In this document: piece by piece, positions 1-12,700 of the stretch
How positions within the stretch are numbered: the first letter of the stretch is position 1
How the letters are laid out: each line of letters begins with the position of its first letter
Assembly (NCBI GenBank): GCA_002633025.1
Contig: NMRB01000208.1
Coordinates: forward strand, 380,119-444,118
Direction: 5' to 3'
DNA from: Notospermus geniculatus
Taxonomy: Eukaryota; Nemertea; Pilidiophora; Heteronemertea; Lineidae
DNA length: 64,000 bases
Translations under genes and position numbers: made by a program
Notes under the pieces: generated by a model
Database searches by the model: none
Told to the model about the DNA's origin: nothing
The model's input: the letters and a program-made list of their open reading frames with translations, nothing else

Positions 1-480
1 CAGTGAGTGTGTACTGTGGAAATTTGTCGATATAGACATCTGCTGATGACCATGTAAACATAGTCAGTTTTTGGTGTTGAATTCATGAAAAAGTGAAATT
101 CAGAGTCTAGTAATTACAGTGGAACCTTCAGGACTGAAAAATGCTGTCCTTAATTGAGAGGTGTCCTTATTACAGAGGTCAAAAATTAGTCCAGTTTGGG
201 TCTGAACTTTTGGGTCCTCAATGGAGAGGTGTCCTCCTGGCACAAGTGCCTGGTGAGGGAGGTTCCATTGTACAGTGGAACCTCTCTATTAAGGACACCT
301 TGAGGACTGACAGATGCTGTCCTTAATTGAGAGGTGTCCTGATTACAGCGGTCAAAATGAACAGAAATCTCCAGTTTGGACTGAACTTTTGGGTCGTCAA
401 TAGAGAGGTGTCCTCCTGGCAGAGGTGTCTGCCAAGCGAGGTTAGACTAGTTTGAAAAAGGCTTTTATTTTGTATTTCAG
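1..480 (+). other. Intron of THSD7-like gene, containing a duplicated MITE
   Basis: No coding sequence is visible. A donor-like GTGAGT begins at base 3, so the preceding exon may end at the very edge of the window; this cannot be tested here. Bases about 118-445 hold two tandem, about 155-bp copies of an element beginning CAGTGGAACCT and carrying GAGAGGTGTCC motifs. The intron ends with a pyrimidine-rich tract and TTTCAG at 475-480. Confidence 0.6.
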
Positions 481-738
481 GCTCCAGTGTGTCTAAGGAG
501 GAATGCCGCGACCGTGAGAAATATCCCATGGTGGAAAAACTTCCATGCGAATGCCCGAAATACACGGTGAAGCCAGTTGGTGATTGGTCGGATTGTATCC
601 TTGAACTGGAGGGCAAAGGTCATCCGGTCATCGGTCACGGCATCAAGGGCGAGTGTGGCGGAGGGAGGCGGTATCGTGCGTTGATGTGTAAGGACGATGA
701 CGGATATAAGGGGGCGCCATCACAGTGCTCAGATGAGG
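481..738 (+). CDS. THSD7: THSD7-like exon: end of one TSP1 repeat and start of the next
   Basis: Acceptor TTTCAG at 475-480, donor GTAAGT at 739; enters after one base of a codon and leaves in phase 1. The translation contains CPKYTVKPVGDWSDCIL followed by a CGGGRRYRALMC segment. This aligns with the THSD7A stretch CDKYNAQPVGNWSDCIL and its ECGQGYRYQAMAC partner. Several paired cysteines and the conserved WSDC are present. The open frame runs past the donor to a stop at 803, but the match to THSD7 ends at the donor. Confidence 0.88.
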
Positions 739-3700
739 GTAAGTACTTCGCTTTTGGGTTGTCAGAGTGGTGCAGTGCAGACATCAGAGCCTGTCACCTC
801 TGATGTCCCAGGGTTGATTCCCAGTCGTACCTTTTCACGTTATAGAGAGGACAACTGTCTTTGATAGTGCAGATTATGGTGGGCACTCCTGTTTCCTCCT
901 GCTTTACATTAACTCATCCAATCTTGTCTATAGAGCCAATAATGCCATATTTGCTGCCCTCAGCTCTCGTTTCAACATATGTGTCCCAATCTAGCAAAAG
1001 CAGGTGCAAGTCACAACTGAGGAAAGGGTTAACGGCCTTACACAATAGCTGAAATGTACATCTCTGCAGGTTGACAATAGTAGTGGACAGCAGTGATAAT
1101 ATTTGAATAAAGTGATGACCAATGATGATCACCTGCGACATGTGCCTACTTTTGTTAGACCGGGTCAAATATTTCTAAAGACAAGCGTACATGCTGCGGC
1201 ACCATGAATCGTCTCTTAAGCGATTTCATTGGTTGAAAGGTGTTTATGGATCACTTTGTAAACACAAAGTTGATTTCCCCGTAATGGCCGCCAGCCGTCT
1301 GCAAAGAGTTAATCAGAATTGTTTCTGTTCTAGTCTTCCAGGAAGAAGTCTGTGTGTTCAACTGTCATAAAGATTGTGCGATGTCAAAATGGACGCAATG
1401 GACGGCTTGCACCGCCACCTGTGGGTGCGGGGTACAAACTAGGACGCGGAAGATGATGGAGAAGGCTCATGTTGGTGGACGGAAGTGCCCGAGGTTGAAC
1501 AGCGCAAAACAGGTATGACATTGTGTCAGTTGTGGAGATGCACTCTCGAAAAAAAATGCGTCTGCTATGAACATTTCCTGGAGTATTATCTGCTGTTTTT
1601 GGCATCACCCTTCATAATGACTAAGGAAGAGGAGTGTCCATCTGGTACAGGTGCCCTCTGTCTACTAGGGGGTTCTAGGCCCTGCATGATGACAAATTTT
1701 GTCCTTAAATGAGAGGTGTCCTTATTACAGAAGTCAAATGAAAAGAAGTTGCCAGTTTGGTAGTGAACCTTTGGTGTCCATAACAGAGGAGTGTCCATCT
1801 GGTACAGATGTCCCCTCATCGGGCCCTTTGTCCATTACAGAGGTCCCACAGTTGTGTCAAACTGTGCCTGAATTGTAGGCCTACCTACCGCCCTGCATTT
1901 TCTTGGAGCTTTGCATGTAAATGATGCAGCGCTGCCATCTGGTCTTATGCTTGGAAACTTCATCTTCATGACCAGCCCTTTCAATGATCCTTGCTAAAGT
2001 TTGTTGAGATACTGGGGTGAGGAATGAAAAAGTTGCCCTTGTTCAATTTTGGGGATATTTTTCCTTTTATCTCCATATTTGTTACAAAAATTCCCACCAG
2101 ACTTACGAGGTATCCGGGTGAGGTATATTCACTTTGATTTTCTTCGCAGGAGATAGAGACTAGGCCATGCTGCAAGGAATCCTGCAATAAGTACAAATGG
2201 ATCGTGGAAGCGTGGAGTCCGTGCAGCCTAGGCCTACCGATGGCTGGCATGGACGAGTTCAACTGTGGACCTGGTACCCAGGAGAGACAAGTCCGCTGCG
2301 TGTACGAGATATCGCCAACGTCTTACAAGGATATTAATGCGTCAATGTGCGACCATCACGCGAAACCGCAGCAGACGGCATTCTGTCATGTTCCCTGTCC
2401 CGGGGATTGTATCGTCACCCAGTGGTCAGCTTGGTCAGTTTGCCCACAGGTACATTATGCTTTACCAGATACATGTAGCTTCAGTATCAGTTGCTAAAAT
2501 CTCAACCTTTGAGCGCTGTTGATGGTAAAACTTGGATAAAACCAGGGATGTAGCTAGCTTTTATGGCCTAGGGGGGCAAAATTGATTGAGTCTGGAGGGC
2601 GAAGTCGGGGAGGGGGGTCTGGGGGTCCTCCGCCGGAAAGAAATTGAATATCTACATCCTCTCTTTTTCCGACATCTGAGAACACAATAACATGGCTCGA
2701 AGAGGGAAAATGACCTTTTAGAGAAAAAATTTGCTTTGTCCCTTTTTGCTCTGGGAGGCATTTGCCCCCCCAGCCTGCCCCCCCCCACTGCTAGCTACGC
2801 CCCTGAAAACCCACACACTTGGTGATAATGTTTTGTCTCCATTTTCAGCCTTGTGACATCCTCCAATCCAGGACCCGCCACCGGGCCATCCTCCAACGGC
2901 CAAAACCGAACGGTCCACCGTGCCCCCAACTGAACGAAATACAACCGTGCATCCTGAACCAGACTTGTCACGAGTACACATGGAAGTTTACCCCTTGGAG
3001 CAGTTGTCTGTTGCCCGGTGCTTCCACCTGCGGTGACGGGAAGAAATTGCGACATCGGCAGTGCGTACGCCATGACGGCAGGATTGTGACGAGTACACAT
3101 TGTCAGGGGGTGAGTTTTGTTGATTGTGTCCTTGGGTAAGACATTTTCAGCCTGACATCCGTGGTTGGCACGCTTGACTGCCAAACTGTACAGCGGGTCG
3201 TCGTGAGTTACACTCTGGGCGAAGACATATACACATTGCAAGTTGTGCAATATTGAGGGTCCGTTGTGGACTGCAGCCTGTCATGGACTCGTTATGGATG
3301 TAAACGCCAACAAGTCATCTTCGCTAAATTGAAAGCAAATTTGCCGTATTTTTCAGCTGAACAAGAGTAAAGTTAACGGACCACTGGAGATCACTTGCTC
3401 CGTGAAATGTGACATCGATTGCGTCGTCTCCCATTGGTCTGAGTGGACAAAGTGCGACAGAGACTGCGGCGTGGCGTATAAACGTCGCTGGAGATCCATA
3501 CTTCTGAAACCCGAGGGTAGGGGGCGTGACTGTCCTCCATTGCTGCATCAGAAGATGCCATGTGAGGCTAAGATGTGTTACAAATGGGACGTGTCTCCAT
3601 GGTCTGACTGTCAAGTTGCGGTATGTTGACATTTCCGTCTGTAGTTCTCTCATTGTGAGCAATGTATAATAGGGGCTACCCTGAAATTGACTTTCCCTCT

Positions 3701-6700
3701 GCAAGTTCTTATCCATGCGGAAAGTGCAAAAAAATGTGACCCGTGACAGCAAAACGTAATGCGCACAGAAGAAGACTCAAGGTGCACCAACGGATTGTTG
3801 ATTTCAGGATTGTCTGCCCATTGTGACATCTGACTTTGTCCATTTCCGTAATTGTTCTCTGGTGTCATCTTGGGTCTACTTTCCGGCGCATTCCGATTTA
3901 TTTTGCCGTCACGGGTCACAAATGAGGCGGCAAACTCAAAATTCAAGTGCTGCCTGTGAGATCACTGAGATTCACCGAACCAGTACTTCTAAAATTATCA
4001 CATAAAAGCAAAGAATTCGTACACCAACCACAGCAGACGTAAAGTACGTCTGCTCTGTTTCAAAATTATCATGTAACCTGGAACGCTGCAATAATGCAGG
4101 AACCACCAGTATAGTCTACCAGATGCATTTGAACTTGAAGCAGGATCATGGCGCTTCGATCACTCCTCAAAAAAAGTTGAAAAATTTGCTTCCTCTGACT
4201 TTGAAACTTGTCTTTTTAGGACTCTGGCTGCGGTGGCGGCATGAGGTACAGAAACATAACCTGTCGCCAAGACGATGACAAGGAAGTCAGCCATGAATAT
4301 TGCATCAAAAATCGTGGACGGTTGGACGATCTTCAGACAGCGTCCACGTGTCGAGTGCCTTGTCCTGGGGACTGCGTGATGTCCCGTTGGTCGCGCTGGG
4401 GAGAGTGTGTGAGGAAGTGTGATCGGGCCGAGGAAGGTAAGTGAAGATTTCTGTTGTCCTGTTTGCCAGAATTCTCATGGCGCGACCCATCACACTCAGT
4501 GTGGGAACGGTTATCCTAACTCCTGGCGTGTAGCCGTACCTGATGCACAACCCTTTTGCCAGGCTCTCCTTGTACCGCAGGTCAAAATATTCATCAGCAT
4601 TTAATCTGTCCCTTTCAGATGGCCTCCAAACTCGCTCCAGGGCAATCCTCAGCTTCCCCGCCAACAGTGGTGCACCGTGCCCCACAGACTTATGGGAAAC
4701 ACGACCATGCAAAGAAGGAGAGTGCTACACGTACAAATGGCACGTATCAGCGTGGAAGAATAACACACGCGGAAGATGGTGTCAGAGATCTGACGGCATC
4801 AGAGCTGAAGGTAGGGGGCATTTTATCATTTCTCAGTCCTTCTTTATCATATCAATGGTAGATGCAGGCCTTGTCTTTTAAGGCGTGCTAAAAAGTGCAT
4901 GCGCCTCGCAAACAATAGAATTTCTGTTGTTCACGAGGCACACACACTTTTTAGCACGCCTTAAAAGACAAGGCCTGAGATGTGTCTCAAATGGCTGTGA
5001 TCATGAATTGGTGCCTTGAGCTAGTAGGCCTACCCAACCTGACTTAGTCATCCTAATTGGTGCCAAACCAGGTTTTAGTTCTGGCTGGCAAATGGTCCAA
5101 CTGGATTGGTCCCAAAACATGTCTTAGGTCTGGCTTGCAGAATGGTTTTTGACTAATTTCTAGTGTGCCAATGCCATAAGCCAGTTCTTGGTCCTGAGAG
5201 GCAAGGAGCAATCTGCAGTGTGTCCCAAGCTTTTCAGATGGCAGCACTGTAGCTTTGTGTTCCCTCCCATTGGGTATACCGGTAGATTCCTCACGTCCTC
5301 GGTCACTGGGTTCTTGGGGGTGTGCGAAGCGAGATCAGGGCAGATTTTAGGGAGAAATTTTTGGATTAGAAAAAAAATCACCAGGGCCTACTAGCCTTCT
5401 GTCCTCAGATTTTGGAGGCCAATGTGGAAATATATAAGGCAGTTAAAGGGGTTAATTGTGGCCCTTTTACAAACAGCACGGATAAGTAGTATTGATCATG
5501 GCATATATGAAGTTTATGATATGGAACTAATATGGATATATAGCTTTGAGGTTGGCCACAAAGCTCTTTATTAATTCATTGACGGCCATTCAGGGACACA
5601 AGTCGTATTCGAGTAATAATATCCGTATCTATTATTGATAAGGGACGAGTGATTGTCAACTGGCTCACAGGTGCATCTCGGTGCAGATGGTCACGTGAGG
5701 ACGGATTAGGAATTCTGATGAAGGTCAAACGAGTCATGTGATCTTCAGGACCCTTAGGCTCCCGTTCCAGAGAGTTAACGTTTTCACTTTTCCCGTTCCA
5801 TTTTTCATGATCTTTCATTTAGAGGGTTGGTTCCACAGAATTCACGCCCAAAAGAATGAGCATGTTCATTCCTCGAGTCACGGGTGATTTTCATTTATTC
5901 ACGCATGAAATGAATCGTACTTGTCCGAAGGTAGAAAAATGACGCCTATGGAACCCGCATCATAAAAAATACATTGCCCAATCTTGGGTTCACCCGTGAA
6001 ACATGACAATTCACGCGTGAACCGTGCAAAAAGGCCAGTGAATCGTGAAAACGTGAACTCTATGGATCGGGAGCCTTAGGGTGTCACATTCAAGAGATTT
6101 CATTGGAGAGAAATGCTTCGCGTTTTGAATTCAAATTCTTGAACTCTGCTCAGTCTGCAGCAGCAAGTATACAGGCGTCAATATTTCTGATTTATCGTTC
6201 CGTAATTATATCCTGCCAGCTGACATAATGCACCTGCATTAGGTTGTTCTTAACAGGATGATTACTAAATCTATGGCCTTAACCCTTTCATTGCCACCAC
6301 AGTGCAGTGGATTTCTGCCTGGCCAATCCTCTCAAATTGACAGTGCACACTGCACTCGGTCTGGACTGATTCCAGTGCTTCATGTAAGAAGGGCACAATC
6401 ATGCTCGCGCCCCCTGCGTGCCCGCAAAATTGCGCCGAGGAGCTTGATTGACCACGCTCCTCGGAGTCCTTGAAGTTCAGGCGCGAGTGTGAACAGCTCT
6501 CCTTCACGAGTGTGAACAGCTCTCCTTGAGCCTTTGAGGAGCTCAACTGATTGAGCTCCTGCAGATTTCAAACATGAAGCACTGCTGCAGTCGGTCTGGA
6601 CTGATTCCACCATGTTTTTGGGCCTATTCGCTGTCAAATTTGCTGCACACTAGAGTTGGTTGGACTGATTTCACCACATGTTTTAGGCCTACCACCATTC

Positions 6701-9700
6701 TTCTGGACCGATCCTGTCAAATTTGCTCTTACTGCTAATTGTTGCACTGGTTTACCACATTCTTTTGGGCCTATCCTTTCAAACTGGATGCACACTGTTA
6801 TAGTTCATTGAACTGGTTTTTACCGTCTTCCAACTCATAGGTAATGGAGTGGCCATCCATCTGAAATGGTGAATGAAATGGTCCATGGACCATGTGCTCA
6901 CTGGGTTGGACATAATAGTCTAATGACAGAAGGAGGTACATATCAGTTATGAGCAATCTGGGTCAAGTCATTCCCAGAAAAGACTTTGATGATTTTTGGG
7001 TTATGCCACCTGGCGGCCATATTGGATGTCCGATCGGGCTGGAACTTCACCTGCACATACAGGTCATCTGCAGGGGACCACATAGCACATTGGAGCGCTT
7101 TGGGTCAAGTCATTCCTGAGTTACAGCACTTGGATGATTTTCGGGTTACGCCACCTGGCGGCCATATTGGATGCCCGATCGGGCCGAAACTTCACGTGGG
7201 CATAAAGGTCATCTGCAGGGGGCCACATAGCACATTGGAGCGCTTTGGGTTAAGGCGTTCCTGAGTTACAGCACTTTGATGATTTTTGGGTTACGCCACC
7301 TGGTGGCCATGTTTGAAGTCAAATCAGGCCGAAATTTGACATGCGTGTAAAGGTCATCTAGATGGAGGTAAATATCAAATTTGAGCACTCTGCGTCAAGC
7401 CGTTCCTGAGTAATAGCACTTACTTGATTTTCAGGTTACGCCACCTGGCGGCCATATTGGATGTCCAATCGGGCCGAAACTTGGTATTTTTTAAGGTACC
7501 CCTCCAATGCATGTTTATGCAAGATATGAAGTTGCTCGGTGAAATAATGACAAACTGTGGCAGGTTCGTCACTTTTGTCGAACTTTGACCTCTGTGACCT
7601 TGAAAAGTAGGTCAAATCAAAAACCCGTTATATATGTTATGTATCCTTATTAGCTACACCTATGATAAAAATTTGGAGATGATCTAGTCATTAGTTCAGG
7701 AGTTATTGCACTTTTTGTGTTTTTGGTTTCCGCCACCTGGTGGCCAAACAGAGAGTCGAATGGGACCGAAACTTGGTGTCGTGGGTCATCTGACCTAGGG
7801 GTATATATGTACCAAGTTTCAGATCAATAGCTCCAGCGGTTACGAAACGTGCCCTGCTAACGGACAACGACGGACGACGACGACGACGACGGACGACGAC
7901 GGACGCTGCACCATCGTAATAGCTCACCCCAGTGAGCTAAAAATAGCCTCACTCCAGTAACTTCACAGAATGCCGTGTATCTGGTATCCTGTTTCTCAAT
8001 AGCATGATAGAAATCCCAACGGCCAAGTCAACAAGTTGCGCCGAGCGTTTTCCGATAAGATTTGAGCTCAACTTACAATCATCCCTCCGTTGAGTTCATC
8101 GGAGGGCCTTCACAAAAAGAAATGATTTTCAAAATGTCATGCTATGGGGGCTTTTTAAATTTCTTTGTAGAGGTGATATTTGAGCTGGAATTATTGTTGC
8201 TTGTCTCCTGGGGGCCATCTCAAAGGTTTTTACGGCAAGAAGCAGGACATTTTGCATTTTGGAGAGAAATGTCAAAGTAGCCTACGCTGCGGACAACTTC
8301 TTTTTGGTGATGCTAGGCATACAGTACAGGTCACAATTGACATCCCTACAGCTTCGCGTAAGTTACTCGTAAGTTACGCGTAACTCACGGCTTTGGTTTC
8401 GCGTAACTCGCCAAAATCACGTAACTCGCCTCGTAAATCACTGCGTAGCTAGCAAAATTCGCGTAACTCACCTCATAAGTTATGCGTAACATAGCTCGTG
8501 CATTGTTGCGTAAGTTACGCGTAAATTACGTGAATTTAGGGATGTCAGTTGTGACCTGTACTGTATGTCACACATCATGCAACATTGGTTCTTCTTACCT
8601 TTGGCATCACATTTTGTGTCTTTGTTAAAGAACATCACAAGCAGGACTAGGCGTTGGACTTCATGATATCGCGAGTCAAAATGGTGTAGTGGTTTCGTCC
8701 CTGTCAAAGCAGCAGGAGGTACTGGGTTAAAATTCTTTAGCCGGTGACTCCAACAAATCCATCTCTATCTCATTTGCATCGCCCACCAGTGGCTGTCTTT
8801 CAACACCACCTCTAGGGGTTATTGTAAACATATGCTTCATTCATCAGCAAAAATATCAAACTACCTTGTCTTACGCCTACTTCACTGAAGCAAGCAGGCA
8901 GTTTTTTAATAGCCTTGAGGCATGCCACTGAATTTCGACTCAAAGTTGTAGCTGGTGAACAAGTGTTGCAACTCGTTAATTGAATACACCAATGAATTTA
9001 TTAGGCTCAGTCTTGAAGATGAAGTCTGATTCAAGCTTTAACATTGAAATCCGGGTCCAAGCTTGAAGACTGAATTCTGGGTTTGAGCTTGAAGATTGAA
9101 GTCTTTGGTTTCAAGCTTGAAGATTGAAATCCGGAATCAAGCTTGAAGATTGAAGTCTTGGGGTTCGAGCTTGAAGATTGAAATCCGGGGTTGAAGCTTG
9201 AAGATGAAGTCTGGATTCAAGCTTGAAGATTGAAGTCTGCCTGTGGGTTCAAGCTTGAAGATTGAAGTCGTTGGTTTCAAGCTTGAAGATTGACATCTGG
9301 GTTCAAGCTTGAAGATTGAAGTCGTTGGTTTCAAGCTTGAAGATTGACATCTGGGTTCAAGCTTGAAGATTGAAGTCTGGGATCAAGCTTGAAATTTGGA
9401 GTCCTGATTCAAGCTTGAAGATTGAAGTTCAGATTCGCGATAGAAGTTTGGATTGAAGTCTTGGGATTCAGGATTGGAGACTGAAGTCTGGGTTCAAGCT
9501 TGAGAAGACTGAAGTCTTGATTCAAGCTTGAAGACTGAATTCTTGATTCAAGCTTGAAGATTGAAGTTTAGATTCAAACTTGAAGACTGAATTCTTGATT
9601 CAAGCTTGAAAATTGAAATCTAGGGGTTCAAGCTTGAAGATTGAAATCTGGGTTCAAGCTTGAGAAGATTGAAGTCCTGATTCAAAAAAGCTTGGGCTTG

Positions 9701-12700
9701 GATACTCAGCTGTAAACAGCTCAGATGCATCTAATTCTCTCATCATGCCATCTTTCACAAACCCTATACTGTTTCCTAAACGGCCATCGAGAGTGGATAC
9801 CTTGAAAAACAAGCCACCATATGATGTATCATCCTCAGTGGTACGGGAACACAATTTCACGGACAGGTCAAACGTTGGAATGAGTCCGGTGGGTACAATA
9901 CGAGAGGAGCATTTCCCAAATTGGTACTCGAAGGTTTCCAGCTGGCGAAACTGGAGGCAAGTTTGTAGGTTATGCACCTGAAATGACTCGGGTCTTCTAC
10001 GGATTGTTTTGGAATATGATAGAAATTAGGAGGGAAATATGGAGTAACTTGAACGACACCTTTATTGCAAATCAGCTCAATGGCAATTCAAGTCACCAAT
10101 GTACAACAACAATGTACAACAACAATGCCTAATGCGAGGGTCCGTGGGTTCGAATCTGGTAGGAAGCGATGTCTCTCACCTTAGAAACCCCTTTCTACTA
10201 CAATGTACAACAACAGTAGCATAATGTTATAGACATGACAGAAACCATCACGACATCATTACTGACGTTGAAATGGCGCTGATGTCACATCCAGCAGTGT
10301 GCGATGACGTCACAATAAACCACGAGTGGTGTCAAAGTCAGGGTGACCACAAGCCAGCGGTTTGGGAAGTAGCGATACCGATTCATTCCTTCTTTTTCTG
10401 ACTTCCACACGACATCATGCTTCTTGATTCACTTTTCCTTTTGGTCTTTACGCTCTCCGCTGCTAGAATTGCTCTAGCAATCATATCTGGCCATTGACAC
10501 TCCACCGTTCTCTTCAAACACTCAAGGCGACGTCCTTACGACTGCGTTCCTTAATTTCTTTTCCAATAATGACAGTATATGACTTGATATTAACTTCGGT
10601 GCATAAGGAATCGAACCCCGGGGACCGGTGGAAATTGTGTTCGGAAAAAACTGGTCTCGTTATCCTTGGTTTATGGTGTGCATGCCGCCACAGCCATCTG
10701 TTAAAAAAAGGTTGGCTTGTTCCTGTTGCAGTTATTGGCATTCACATGATTTCATGGCCATGATTCGACTCCTGCAGTTCGGGCTGTCACGAACACTCTG
10801 ACACTTTCCTTTCTAGAGTATTAATAAAATACATTCAACAAGGTAGAACCTCACTTAACATAAATATTGAGTTTTTTGTCTCTTAGAACATTCATGATGA
10901 AACGAATGCAACTAATTGATACACAGCCTCTCAACGTGAAGATTTTATTGCCTGCTCTGGCAGGTTCTCAGTAGCAGGGGAATACAACATTACAGAGTTT
11001 TCGCAACCGCCGAGTTAGCATATAATAACGTTTACCGATGGTTCCTTCCGGCTTACTCAGAGTGTAAAGCCGGCCATACACGATCAATATTATTGCACAA
11101 TATGGGGCCCAAAATAGGGGCATGTGCTTCTGGCATGATGGGTGGAAGAAAGATTGGCAATAATATTGCCCATTTTGGTCCTTATATTGTGCAATAATAT
11201 TGAACGTGTATGGGTGGCTTAAGTGAATCATCGCCAAACATCTCTATGGCTGAGTTGCATATGGAGAGCCATTTCATGCAAAAAAACTAAAGTAGAGAGG
11301 TGACTACATTTAAATTCCTGTTTTGCATCCCGCTTTGAAGTCATTTGTGTTGCCACAAGTTAAACGCACCCCGCATCCCGAGTGACCGAAATTGACATCA
11401 GTTATGATGTTGCTACCCGACCATGCCGATCCGGGAACCAATTCAATTTACCCAGCACGCAAAATGGCATTCTGAGTTTTTTGTCAGACGCCTCTGTTTC
11501 TGAAGAGAATCTCGTCATTGCGTTCCAACTGCACCAATAAAATTGTTCTCTATGTTTTCTCTATGTTATAATCCCGGCACGGCTGGCTACCAATCAGTGA
11601 GCTCCTATCTCACCCGTGTCGATTCATGTTACCAACTTTTTATCACGCAAATTTACTGAAATATTTTATTTCTGACTTCTTATCTGGACAAATTTATGGA
11701 CGTGTTGTATTTCCTTGTTCAACTCAAGTTTGCGCGAAGCAGTTTAAAAGAATTTGATGGCACATTGGGAAATCGCGGCACAAAACGTCTAAAAGAATTT
11801 GATGCATGTGGGGAAATTTCAGTGCAACGTCGGGTGATTCAGTGCAGAGGCAAATATGTCAAGTTTGTAATTGATGAAGATATGAAATAGGGCAAACGTT
11901 TTTGAAAAGGGCTTTAACACTTTGAAACCTACCCACCAAAAGGAATCAGACGTCAAACATTTCTACCTAGGCTTATACATGCTGATCGTTTTCTGACGTT
12001 ACAAATACGCTGCCTAACCACAATGTCATGACGTTCTTTTGACGCCAGGCGTGCATGCTGGTTCCTCGTTTGCAAAACAACGCTCCTCAACATTAGCGTT
12101 TTGCCAACCAGCATGCACGTGGTGTAGCTGTGACGTCAGAAAACACAATTTATAGATTGTTTTCTGACGTCACAAATACGCTGGGTTGCACAGCAACCAC
12201 AACGTCATGACGTCATTTTGACTTAGGCGTGCATGCTGGTTGGCAAAATGTTCCTCTGAGTAGCATTTTGCCAACCAGCATGCATGTATCAAAACAACAT
12301 CATCACGTCGTGGTTCCTATTTATGATGTTAGAAAATATCTATACCTGATGTCAAACTGTACCCAATATCCTGCCATCCCTTGGTGATTCAAAAGTTATC
12401 TTCATTTTTATTGCCCCTCTAATAATCACAAAACGCGACGTAATAAAATGTTTTCACGTCTTCCAAATTTTATTAACATCATCCGTACCCATCCTGATGC
12501 CTGTTCAGAGCATAATAACACATCTCTAATCAGGATTTTTTCCCGTAGAGAATTGATATTTTTGGTAATATCCCAGTTGAAGTGATGACATTCTCACTTG
12601 GGGCTACTTTGTCTGGTTTATCAGACATCAAGAACGTAATTAAAACGTTATCTTTTTTCACCAACTTATCATTTCGCATCTTAAGGCTTCGAGTTTTCGT

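Noticed and set aside
9010-9700. CRISPR-like regular repeats
   Set aside because: Units are contiguous and degenerate without unique spacers, in a eukaryotic genome; a minisatellite.
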